From contig NW_004624783.1 in NCBI RefSeq assembly GCF_000247695.1, positions 3,958,128 to 4,022,127 on the forward strand: a stretch of DNA of 64,000 nt, given 5' to 3'. A program made the translations under genes and the position numbers. Below the pieces are notes generated by a model, which saw only the letters and a program-made list of their open reading frames with translations, did not search any database and had not been told where the DNA came from. Shown here one piece after another: positions 32,772 to 42,115 of the stretch. This DNA comes from Heterocephalus glaber. Taxonomy: Eukaryota; Chordata; Mammalia; Rodentia; Bathyergidae. Within the stretch, counting starts at the first letter, position 1. Each line of letters starts with the position of its first letter.

Positions 32772-34444
32772 GTCGTCCAAAAAAGCCTTCCTTTAAAGTG
32801 GCTAATTAGGTGAGTTTCTCCAATGATAATTTAAAAAATGCTAATTGGTCTGCACTTTGGAAGGAGGAGAAAAAACTTTCTCCCTTATTATCAGGGCACA
32901 AGGGAGACACAGAAGAGATTGACATGGCCTGAGTATGGGTACAGTTCCAAGGGGAGGGGACAGATGCCTGCCCTTTTACATATTTGGCAGCCAGGAGAGG
33001 GTGGGGGAAAGGGCCTCTGTGCTGGACAGTGGCCTTGGGAGAAGATGCCACACAGCATGCCGGGAGGGGACGTGGCAGGGAAGTACCCGTTTCACCCACC
33101 AGGGTGTCATGGTGCCCGGACACCTAGTCATGGCAAGACTATCTATGGAGGATGGATGAGTAGGCAGGGCACACCCAGACAGAGCCCTAGCCTAGCACAG
33201 AAACGAACAGCCACCAAACCACCAGCTAGCAGAATATGGCATTTGGAAGAGGCTGCCCATTCCAAGGACTGTTATTAATGGAACCAAAAGAGTCTGGAGT
33301 GTATGATGTCCTCAGCCTTGGGAAGGAGCAAGTCCCAAGGATCCCTGGGGCAGGACTCAAGCAGCTTTCGAAGCTGTGACTGGCCCACCCTCCGCCACGG
33401 CTGCAGAGTGCTTTATTCCTCCTCCCTGTTTCCTGGTGTAGAGTTACATCAGGACTTCGGTCCCTGTAGTGGGACAGAGAAGACCTCAGCCTGACCAGGT
33501 AGCCTCAGCATGTGTGGTGTCCCCAGTTGGCTCCTGGGTGCGCAGTTAGTTGCTGCTCTCCAGCCAAGCTCTTTTGTTTCCTCCACCCACAGTCTTGTCT
33601 CAAGACCTGGGAGTTGGCAGTGGACTTCTTGTATCTGCCTCTTTTCCAAAAGTTGCTCCAAGGTGGGGATGGCCCAGGCCTAGGACCCACAGTGGCTCGG
33701 CGGCACCAGTGACCAAATCTAAAGCCCTTGTATTTCCAGGGTGTGGTGATCGTGGTGGGTGATTGGCTCACCCCTCCTCCTCTGGGGCTGGGAAGCTCCT
33801 GGGATCTTGTGTGAAGGAGGCCTGGGCTCCTTTTGGCATTTTAGTTGTTCTCCATGAGAAAGTTCCAGGGCCTCAGATGACCTGTGAATTCTGTTTAGAA
33901 GCACGGGTTGTACTGGGAGATGGTCCCAACTGAAGGGCCACCTAGGGGCACTGGTCTTGGTTCTGCCCTGCTTGGCATGTGGGCCTTGGTGGTGAGTGGC
34001 ACATTCTTCTTGAGCACTGCCATGTGGTCCCCTCGGTCCTCACACTGCTCTCATTCTGCCATGTCTGTATGTTGCTACGTGAGTAACACAATTACAGGAC
34101 ACAATTCAGGAAGCAGGGAGGAGGAAGAAAGCAGAGGGGAGGGAGGGCCGGTCACAGCTGGCTATTTCTTATCTGTTCATTTAAAAAAAAGAGTAGAATA
34201 TCAGGGAGGGAACCCAGGTCTGTGTAAACTCGGTGCTGTGGGAGGAGGAGAGTGCTGAACAATTCAGCAGATTCCTCAGCTTGTTTGTCAATGCTAGCTT
34301 TCATCAAGCCTCTCACCTCCTCCCTTTGGCTCCCTTATGTCTCACGGAAAGCCAGATGGAAGTATGGGTGGGATTTTAGCCCTGCCTTCTCCCCACAGTA
34401 GCAGCAACAGCAGCAGCAGTGTGGTAAACTCCTTGGGACCCTGG
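32772..34444. other. unique sequence, no gene seen
   Basis: The first 90 bases (CTAATTAGG, AATGATAATTTAAAAAATGC, CTAATTGG) look like a homeodomain-site-rich noncoding element. The rest is GC-rich, with a 146-codon plus frame at 32838-33278 lacking any domain. A short AGC repeat lies at 34399-34421. Confidence 0.35.
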
Positions 34445-34580
34445 ACGGTGGGCAGATCAGGGTCTGATTCCTGGCTTCTTGATCACCCCCTGGGTGAGCT
34501 TGGGAGGATCACTTCATTTTGCAAGCTTTGGTCTACTGGGGAAAAAATCAGATGAAATAATGCACATATTGGGCAAAATG
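34445..34580 (+). mobile_element. MIR fragment
   Basis: AGGGTCTGATTCCTGGCTTC, ACCCCCTGGGTGAGCTTGGG-like TGGGTGAGCTTGGGAGGATCACTTC and TCAGATGAAATAATGCACATATT follow MIR order from head to 3' half. Diverged. Confidence 0.6.
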
Positions 34581-34984
34581 GAAATATTGAGTCAATATGG
34601 TTATGGTAAAAATGAGAGAAGATGAGCGATGCAAAGTGCAGCTCAGTGCAGGGGCTGTGGGCTCTCCCCAGAGCAGATTCCATCTTGCTGAAGGCCCTTC
34701 TGGGCTAATTCCATGGGCTTCACCTGGGAGGAGTCTGGAGAAGATGAACAGAGCACAGGAGCTCTGCGGTGAATGCTGCGCTGCTTCAAGGAGCTACAGG
34801 GGCAGGGATGATAAATGTTCTTAATCAGAACCCGCCACACTCTGCTTTACTCTCCCCTGCCTCTGAGTCTGATGAGGTGGAGAAGCCTGGCTCCTCACTG
34901 GGAGGAGGGTTTTCTTGGTGAGCTGCACCTTCAGAAGTTCCTGAATGCTAGGCTGCCTCATTTGTCCATCTCTTGGAGTGTCCA

Positions 34985-35145
34985 GAGCTACTTAACCACT
35001 CTGCCCTTAGCCTATTGCCCTTTTCCAGTAGGACAATGATACCCACTTTATATAGTTATTATGAGGATGAAGAGAGATTATATATGGCCAGGAGCTGCTG
35101 GAACAGGGTTGGCTCTTGCTCAATGAATGTTACTTCCTTTTCCTG
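34985..35145 (+). mobile_element. MIR fragment (3' two thirds)
   Basis: CTTAACCACTCTGCCCTTAGCC, AATGATACCCACTTTATATAG, TTATTATGAGGATGAAGAGAG and TGGCTCTTGCTCAATGAATG match the downstream MIR segment in order. Confidence 0.7.
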
Positions 35146-35334
35146 TGCAAACCCAAATAGCTGCTCAGTTGGCAACTGGACACCCAACTGAACACATCAC
35201 TGCTTAGGGCGAGTCATAAAGGAGAGAGAATGGGAATTCAAGCCAGGTAAGACCAACATGTAGGTGCCTCTAGATAGGCTATTGATGGACAGTTAGGGTG
35301 AGTCCCCATTAGAATGACTGTTTGGAAGAGGGAA

Positions 35335-35510
35335 AAATTCATAGATTCTAGAGGCAGACAAACCTGGTTTGAGCTCAGCTTTACAATGTACCAGTGATGT
35401 GACTTCAGTAAGTCATGTCCTGTGCTTCTTTATAGTGCCCATGTATAGAAAGGCTTAAATGTCATCCTGGTAGATCACAACAGATCCTCAATAGGCACTA
35501 ATTTTCTCTC
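35335..35510 (+). mobile_element. MIR, nearly full length
   Basis: ATTCTAGAGGCAGACAAACC, TGGTTTGAGCTCAGCTTTAC, GTACCAGTGATGTGACTTCAG, TAAGTCATGTCCTGTGC, GAAAGGCTTAAATGTCATCC and CTCAATAGGCACTAATTTTC follow MIR order. This is the third MIR in the same orientation within about 1.1 kb. Confidence 0.75.
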
Positions 35511-35940
35511 GTGCTCCTCTGAGGTAGATTTTCAGTTTGGGCTGCATTAGGCACCCGTGGTATTGAAGTAAGTCAGACTTTGGAGCCCATAGATGCAGAA
35601 CCTTGCATGGCCGGTGAGTGCCAGGCTCACAAGCATCTTAGCTTCCTAACTTCCTGGCTTCTTAGACAGGCTTGGTATGTGAAAGACTCAAAGCTTCCAG
35701 TAGGGGAATCAGTCCCAAGGCATCAGCATTTGTCTGCAACTGAAGGTATATTTGACAATGACTTCTCTGGGAAACCCTCTGGGCACTTGGAAGACATGAC
35801 CTCATTGTTGGGAGGATTTCAGAGGCATCATTTGATCTACTTCAGACACAGAGAAGAGAGCCTAGATGAGGGACTCAAGCAAGTAGTGCTCTCACATCCA
35901 AGTCCTTAAACCCAAATGTGCCACTTTGGGTTGTAACTCA
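35511..35940. other. unique sequence, no gene seen
   Basis: A 109-codon frame (35580-35909) has no recognisable domain. No repeat recognised. Confidence 0.4.
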
Positions 35941-35959
35941 AAAAAAGAGGATACCGGGG

Positions 35960-36049
35960 GGCAGGGATTTAGCTCAGTGGTGCTGCCACCTGCCTCACAA
36001 GTGCAAGGTCCCGAGTTCGATCCCCAGTACCAAACAAAAAAACAACAAC
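35960..36049 (+). mobile_element. tRNA-derived SINE, best-preserved copy
   Basis: Body: GGCAGGGATTTAGCTCAGTG, GTGCTGCCACCTGCCTCAC, AAGTGCAAGGTCCCGAG, TTCGATCCCCAGTACC, then a short A-rich tail (CAAAAAAACAACAACAAA). Both polymerase III boxes look intact. It is flanked by a 19-bp duplication starting AAAAAAGAGG at 35941-35959 and 36050-36068 with two mismatches. It is probably among the younger insertions here. Confidence 0.9.
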
Positions 36050-36068
36050 AAAAAAGAGGTTATCGGGG

Positions 36069-36589
36069 TCTCTTGGGTTCATTTAAGTCTTTAGAAACAG
36101 GCTGTAGCTCTGCAAAGCATTATTAATGGGGCTAATAGTAAATATTATCTTTTTGAGAACTAAAGGCTATGCTTCTTTTTTATATTTTTGTGTCTTTGTT
36201 TTTTTACAATTATTATGTCAGGTAGATATTTCTATTTTGTAAATGAAGCTCTGGTCAAACACTTTAGCTAATAACGGGAATTAGCAGCTTAGGTTTGATT
36301 TCAGAGGTGCATCCCTAAATAAGCTTGCTCTCTTTTTCTCTCTCTGGCACTGCACTAAACAGAGGAAAGGATTGAGCAGGATGGGGGAGAAGAGCAGTGA
36401 TCAGGAGATGGACTATCATCCAGCATAGTGCGGTATTGCTGGGGGAACTTGCAAAGCACCTGCTGTCATCTAGTGAAACTGAGAAGAGCCCAGCTCTGCT
36501 CTTACTTCCTGGGAAAATGGGAACCGCACCATTTAAAAGTGAGCATTCTCTTATTCACCCTTAACAAAGAGGGAATTTCTGACTCCTGC
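36069..36589. other. unique sequence, no gene seen
   Basis: T-rich at 36160-36240. No repeat or gene recognised. Confidence 0.4.
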
Positions 36590-36890
36590 TACAATATTGG
36601 TGAACTTTGAGGACATTATACCAAGTGAAGTAAACCAGACATAAACAGACAAATACTGTACGATTCCACTTAACTGAGATATCTAGAGCAGACAAAATGG
36701 TAGAGACAGAAAGGGTGGGGGAACAGAATTATTGTTTAATGAGTACATGGTTTCAGTTTGGGAAGACAAAAAGGTTCTGGGTTTAGATGGTGCTGATGGA
36801 TGCACAAAAATGAGAATGTACTTAAGGCCACTGAACTTATACTTAAGATGGTTAAGATGGTAAATTTGATGTTATGTTTATAAGGGTTTG
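36590..36890 (+). mobile_element. L1M 3'-end fragment, sense
   Basis: GACATTATACCAAGTGAAG, TAAACCAGACATAAACAGAC, AAATACTGTACGATTCCAC, GAGATATCTAGAGCAGAC, GGTAGAGACAGAAAGG, ACTGAACTTATACTTAAG, ATGGTTAAGATGGTAAATTT and GATGTTATGT give the end of ORF2 and the 3' UTR of an old L1 in the right order. The A-tail is lost. Confidence 0.9.
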
Positions 36891-37403
36891 AAAGTGAGAG
36901 GCTTTTCATTGTATGGAGCACACGTGAGGGCAGCTGTGGGTTAGCTGATGAGGCTGTGCAGGACTGAAGGCCAAGGGCAGGCGCCAATGAGCAGCTCAGG
37001 AAGAGCCTTGGGAGCAGAGTCCGTACATGAACAAGCAAAGGTTCAAACAGGGCAGATGCACCCACCCCTCTCTGTACCCTCCTCCTCAAGAATCTGCTGG
37101 CTCAGTCTCAGGGAGGTCAGTAACCAAAGAGACATTGGAAAGGCGCGTGAGAAATTCATGGCAGAAGAAAGCATATTCTTTCTGAGAACACAGTCCAGGG
37201 AAATGGGGCCATAGATTAAATACGTTAACACACAAACTCTAACACAGAGGCGCACGATCAATGTGGACCCAGCCTTGACTCATGGCAACTATAGCAGAGC
37301 TTACTGGGGCTCTCCACATCCCCACATCTAGTCATAGATGACACAACCCTTTAATAGCAGGACTCAGCAACACTCCACAGTCCTGCCTGGACTCCTGTGG
37401 TCT
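36891..37403. other. unique sequence, no gene seen
   Basis: No repeat recognised. Opposing 117- and 88-codon frames without domains. Confidence 0.4.
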
Positions 37404-37713
37404 TGAGGTTGACATACTATGGTCCTCAGGCCAAATCCTGTTCACCCTGATTTTGCATAGCTTGTGAGCTAAGTATTGTTTTTACAGTTTTTAATTAAAA
37501 AATCAATAGAATAATATTTCATAATGTGTGAAAATGAATGTTGGAATGGATGAATGCAATGAAAATGAATGGAAGTAAAGTTTTTCTGGGTCCTAGCAAC
37601 ATGCACTTATTTATATATTATCTGGCTGATCCTTGCTACAATGGCACAGTATGGCCTGTGAAGCTGAAAGTATTTCGTATCTTCCCTTTAGAGAAAAGTT
37701 TGCTGACCCCTGG
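37404..37713. mobile_element. hAT non-autonomous DNA transposon, second copy
   Basis: The right end GAAAAGTTTGCTGACCCCTG is a well-kept inverted terminal repeat of the same family as the element at 28.8 kb. The left end (GGTTGACATACTATGGTCC) is degenerate. Interior: AGGCCAAATCCTG, TTTTTACAGTTTTTAATTAAA, ATAATATTTCATAATGTGTG, GGCACAGTATGGCCTGTGAAG. Confidence 0.8.
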
Positions 37714-37725
37714 TCCAGTCTATTA

Positions 37726-37985
37726 TTTTTCAAACTGTGGGTCACAACAGCCAGTCATGAATCAATGTAGTGGAACATAACCAGAATTTTTAAAAAAGTA
37801 AATGAAAAAGAGAAAAATGGACAGAGAATATCAGGCCATAAAATTTGTGTGGCTCTTTTTTCTCTTTAAACATTTTTTCTTTTCCTAAATTCTGATTTCA
37901 GTTAAATGTGCATGGATATACTCAGTCATGATGTGAATTATTTTTCTTGCTTATGGGACTTGGTCAGAAAAGTTGGGAAGCCAAT
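37726..37985. mobile_element. hAT-Charlie MER element
   Basis: Left TTTTCAAACTGTGGGTCACAAC and right GACTTGGTCAGAAAAGTTGG match the ends of a common Charlie-type MITE. Interior: GAATTTTTAAAAAAGTAAATG, GAATATCAGGCCATAAAATTTG. It abuts the previous hAT element with about 12 bases between them. Confidence 0.65.
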
Positions 37986-39675
37986 GGTCTAAGTGAGCCT
38001 AGAACATTTACTGTTGTAAAATGAAGTCCTGATGCATGCGCTTGGGGACCTCTGCATGGGGGAGCAGTCAGGTGTCTGCGTAGTTGAGGTCCAAGCTATA
38101 CTGGTGAGCATAGGAGTCTCTGCTCCATTTCTCTTTTTCAAGGCACTGTGGTCAACTCTTTCAAGAACACTGGACCTAGGTGGGATCTTTTTCTTGTTTC
38201 TGCCCAATTTTCTGCCACTTGAAGATATCTGTTTTCCCAGTAGGAATGAATAAGGAATATTCACTCTTAAGCAAAAAGAGAGAAAGGAATAAGCCCTAGG
38301 GCTAAGAACACAGAGCTGCCTTCCTGACCCCTTTGATCTACAGCTGGTAAGGAATGAGGAGGGATAGCTCCCAGGCAAGGTGACAAGAAGCAAGATATGA
38401 GAAGGCTTTGTGTTTACAAACATTGCCCAAAGTGTCACGGATATAATTGAAAACATCAATAGTGATGGATAGCAACAAATCACTGTCCCCAGCCATTAAA
38501 AAATAAATCCAGGCCTGGAGGAAATGAAGGGGAATACTCTATAGAGGATGAAAACATTGTCACACACTGCTATTCCCTTCTTCCTTCCCTCTCCCCACAT
38601 ACTCTCTTTGTTCCTTTACCTTGACCTCCTACTTGGCTGCCCTCTCATCAATGCCCACTTTCCTTTGTTCAATGGAAGGAAGAGTATGGAATTTTTTACA
38701 AGAACCTTTGCTTGGTTTTAGAGGCAGAATTGTAACAGGGCTCCCTGGTTTCCTTCTTTTTCTCCCTGCTGGGCCCAAGATAACTGATGAATTTCAAATA
38801 GTGAGTTTGCAAACAAGTACTCATCCAAGCCTCACATTCTCAAGGACATAACCCACTGGCACTCTTCCACAAAGACCTCATACTGACACATAACAAAGGT
38901 CACTGTGATATGATACACTTTGTCAGAATCAGGCTATATTGTTCAAAGACTTGAAAACTAAGCTAAGTTGGGTCCATCATGGCTCAGAAACTTTTAGAGG
39001 GCTAGGGAGCTACATTTGCAAGAGGCTTTCAGCCTTCACACTGGTGGAGAACAGATTACTCCATCCAGTCAAACAAGAGCAATTGACAGGTATGGACTCC
39101 AAGAATTTGAGGTAAATATGTCATTACAGACATATTTAATGGGACCAGTATAGACATTGAAGATGGGGGACTCATGTGAAGGATGAATGGACAATGGTGG
39201 ACGTGGAAGATGACTTTCCCTAAGTTCAAGACACTTTGGAACCTTAAAAAGGATGTGATCCTTCTTTTAAAATAATATATAAAAAGACTTTAGCAGCAGC
39301 AAGATGGCTAATACTGGTTTCAGGGCTGAGCAGGTCTAGGAAGAAAGCCATCCACAAGCAGACTCAACTGGGTGCTGAGCTGTGATGGTCTCTAAAGGTG
39401 CTCTGTGTGCAGAATCTCCGACTCTGAATCAGCTCAGAAAGTCTTAGGCATGAGGAGCAATGGATTAGGAAAAATTTGCCCAAATAAACCAAAATACTCA
39501 AGGAAGAGAGATAAATATCAGATGGTTACAGAGAAAACAGTGATATGCAGAACTGGAGGAGGCAGAAGTGGGAGCCAGCAAAACAAACGCTGGGCACCTG
39601 GGACCCAAATAAGTGAGACTTGGAATATAACCACAGCAGCTGGGTATGAGCCTGACTCAGAGTAACAGGTTTTGG
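37986..39675. other. unique sequence, no gene seen
   Basis: The 164-codon minus-strand frame at 37989-38483 and smaller frames have no domain that I recognise. No dispersed repeat recognised. Confidence 0.4.
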
Positions 39676-39706
39676 TCTCTCTCTCTCTCTCCCCCCGCCC
39701 CCCCCC
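39676..39706. repeat. (TC)n followed by C-rich tract
   Basis: A TC run leads into CCCCCCGCCCCCCCCC (39691-39706). On the minus strand this is a G-rich tract with G-quadruplex potential beside a GA repeat. Confidence 0.9.
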
Positions 39707-40894
39707 ACTTGGTTGTTCATCCATCCATTGTATTGACTGTTTATTCTATGCCTGGAAATTTTTCTGTATATTGAGAACTTAGATACAAAAGATAGAGAAA
39801 TAAAATCTCATCCCTTAAGCATTACTTCATTCCTTATCTACTGGACAAAGTCTATGTCCTGAGATTTCTCATTTCATCTTAGAATATTTGGATTATTTAA
39901 CTGGATGGATATGTAATGTAGTTTGAAGGAAAACTGTGGTGCAAGTGTCTAGAGAGAGAGGCAAGAGAGGCAGCTCCAGTCCCAAGTTCAGGCCTTCTTT
40001 GGGCAGTGGAGAAAATAATGTCCTGGCAGGTGGAAGATGCCCAAGAGTCTTCCAACCCAGATTGGTAAGTGAGAGGTCAAGAGTAAGACAGATTGGCCTC
40101 CAGCAGTGAGGGAGGTAATGACCTTTGGGACTAAAAAGGAAGTGAGACCCCTATAGAGTGGGCAATAAACTGTCTAACCGTGGGCTAACTGTAGGCTAAC
40201 CATAACAGTGTCTGTGGATATCTACTGTAGGCATCCAGCCACATTCCTTTACAGAGACCTAGACCCATTCTTTGTCCTGCTGTCACCAACAGGATGCAGT
40301 CATTTCGTTATATCAGAGCCTGAAATGTAGCTGGCTTTGCTCTGCATATTGAGATGTTTTCCCTTTTCAGTAGCGTGTAGAGAAGCATTTGTAAATGTGT
40401 AGTTAACAGTGTGGATATGGGAGAATGGGGCACCAGTCCATAAAGGGCTTAAAGAACTCCTAGAAAGGTGTCATTCGTCAGTCATCCATCTACCCACCCA
40501 GCCTTACACCCACCCACCCAGCCATCCAACTAAACATTGATTGGTTCACTTGAGAAGTATTTACTGACTGATGACAACATACCCTAATCCATGACAGTAG
40601 AGTAGGAAAGAGAGTCCTACACCTGGCTGCTTCCAGAACTCTAATTTTGTGACATATCTTTTCTATCTTTTCCATAGCTCATGTTTTGCAAATGCCCAGG
40701 TTCTCATTCTTGGGTGACCTTTGTCATTTTAAGAAAGGAAGGTATAGCCACTGGACTAATAATAGGTATTTCTCCTAAGAAAAACTTACCTGTTAGGACT
40801 CAGAATAGTGTGAGTTCATGATGAAAATCACCTCTAGGTTGTCTGATATTTTCTGGACATGTCTCAAGAAAGGTTAAGAATAAGAACAGCAACA
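39707..40894. other. unique sequence, no gene seen
   Basis: No dispersed repeat recognised. A CCAC/CCAT-rich low-complexity segment lies at 40486-40530. Confidence 0.4.
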
Positions 40895-41245
40895 CACATA
40901 TGTAAATACCGAATAGTTTCTCTGGTGTGAAAAACTAAAAGTGTAAATTAGAATCAAAATGTATAATTGATATTGTGAAATAGGAAGAAAAAGTCTAAAG
41001 AAATAGGGGAAGGGGGAGGGGAGGGGGAAAGGAAAGAAGGGAAAAGAAAAAATATGAGAAAAGGAAAAACATGGAAACAAAGTCTTTGTAAATAGGGAAG
41101 GGTGAAGGGGATGAAGGGAGGGCAGGGGAATGGGGAAAAAATAAGGACCAAGATACATCATGTAAAGGTACAAGATCCCAATGAGGAATGTAACTGTGTT
41201 GTATACTAAAATGTACCAATAAACTAAATGAAAAAAAAAAAAAAA
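40895..41245 (+). mobile_element. A-tailed retroelement 3' end, probably lineage-specific L1
   Basis: A purine-rich segment (40980-41140) is followed by unique-looking sequence and the ending GTACCAATAAACTAAATG plus A15 (41231-41245). A G-rich, purine-biased tract before an A-tail is the usual plan of an L1 3' UTR. The polyA signal AATAAA is at 41218-41223. A possible imperfect duplication (AAGAACAGCAAC before, AAGAACAACAGG after) brackets it. The A-tail is well preserved, so it is relatively young. It does not match the sciurid L1 ending I know. Confidence 0.55.
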
Positions 41246-41613
41246 GAAGAAGAAGAACAACAGGAAGGACCTGGAGTGACAGGGTAAGTGGGATGGGAAA
41301 AGCCTTTGTCTTAACTGACCATGTGACCCAGGCAAGAGGCCTCCCTAGCTGTCACTGGGCCTGTTTGTAATGAGAAGGGGTTGGGCATGCCAATGTTCAA
41401 GTTTCCTTCCTTCTGTGACACTGAATGAAATCTCACATGTTAAGGACACCAACCTATTCATCTGTGCCTTGCTGCCCTCTGCTCTCTTCTATCCTCATCA
41501 CCTCTTTTGGTGTCTTTTCAAGATCTGAGTAGCTCTCGAGTTAATGCAGTCTCCCCTCTAGCTGGTTTTCCTGAAAAACATCTAGTGCCAACATCTAACA
41601 CTATCCTGTAACT
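41246..41613. other. unique sequence, no gene seen
   Basis: Begins with AAG repeats next to the A-tail. Nothing else recognised. Confidence 0.4.
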
Positions 41614-41820
41614 AGTGTTGTCCAGTGGAACTTCCAGGGATGATGGCTTATTTATGTCTGCACGGGTCATTCTAGTAGTCACTGGTATGTATGGCTAGTA
41701 AGCATTCAGTATGCAGCTAGTGTGGCTGAGGAACTAGACTTTAAACTGTATGTCATTTTACTTTAACTTGATATAACCAGATATAGCTATTAGCCACTTT
41801 ATTGAACAGCATAACTCTAG
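41614..41820. mobile_element. hAT DNA transposon relic
   Basis: The left end AGTGTTGTCCAGTGGAAC and the right end TTGAACAGCATAACTCTAG are decayed inverted copies of a GCTGTCCAATAGAAC-type hAT terminus. Interior matches include AGTAGTCACTGGTATGTATGGC, GCTAGTGTGGCTGAGGAAC and ATAGCTATTAGCCACTTTATTG. Common mammal-wide family. Confidence 0.7.
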
Positions 41821-41914
41821 CCTCATGGTTTTTCTAATGTTCTTTGGCCATTATTGACCATTATTGTTCATTTCATCCTAAATCATTGGTTAAGGATTTG
41901 GTAACTGCGGAAAA

Positions 41915-42115
41915 ATTTATTGACTTGAATCCTCCTTGACCACTTATTAGCTGGAGGATGTTGGGCAGTCTATGTAATTTTTCAGAGGCTTAGTTTGTTC
42001 ACCTATAAAATTGGGGTACCAAAGTCCTATCTGCTAAAGTTGTTGGGGTTATTAGCTGAGAAAATGAATGTAGAGTATTTAGCATTGCACTTGGCCCTTT
42101 GTAAATGTTAACTGA
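41915..42115 (+). mobile_element. MIR
   Basis: GACTTGAATCCTCCTTGACC, ACTTATTAGCTGGAGGATG, TTGGGCAGTCTATGTAATTTTTCAGAGGCTTAG in pieces, CACCTATAAAATTGGGG and GCATTGCACTTGGCCCTTTG, TAAATGTTAAC follow MIR order. Confidence 0.8.

Noticed and set aside
35960..36031. A functional tRNA gene
   Set aside because: It has box A and B-like sequences but no full cloverleaf or anticodon stem, has an A-rich tail and flanking duplication, and belongs to a six-copy SINE set.
37989..38483. 164-codon minus-strand frame
   Set aside because: No recognisable domain; a shorter plus-strand frame lies opposite. Treated as chance.
40874..41335. 153-codon Phe/Pro-rich minus-strand frame
   Set aside because: It is the antisense reading of the purine-rich retroelement tail and its A15 tract, so the apparent hydrophobic, proline-rich composition is an artefact.
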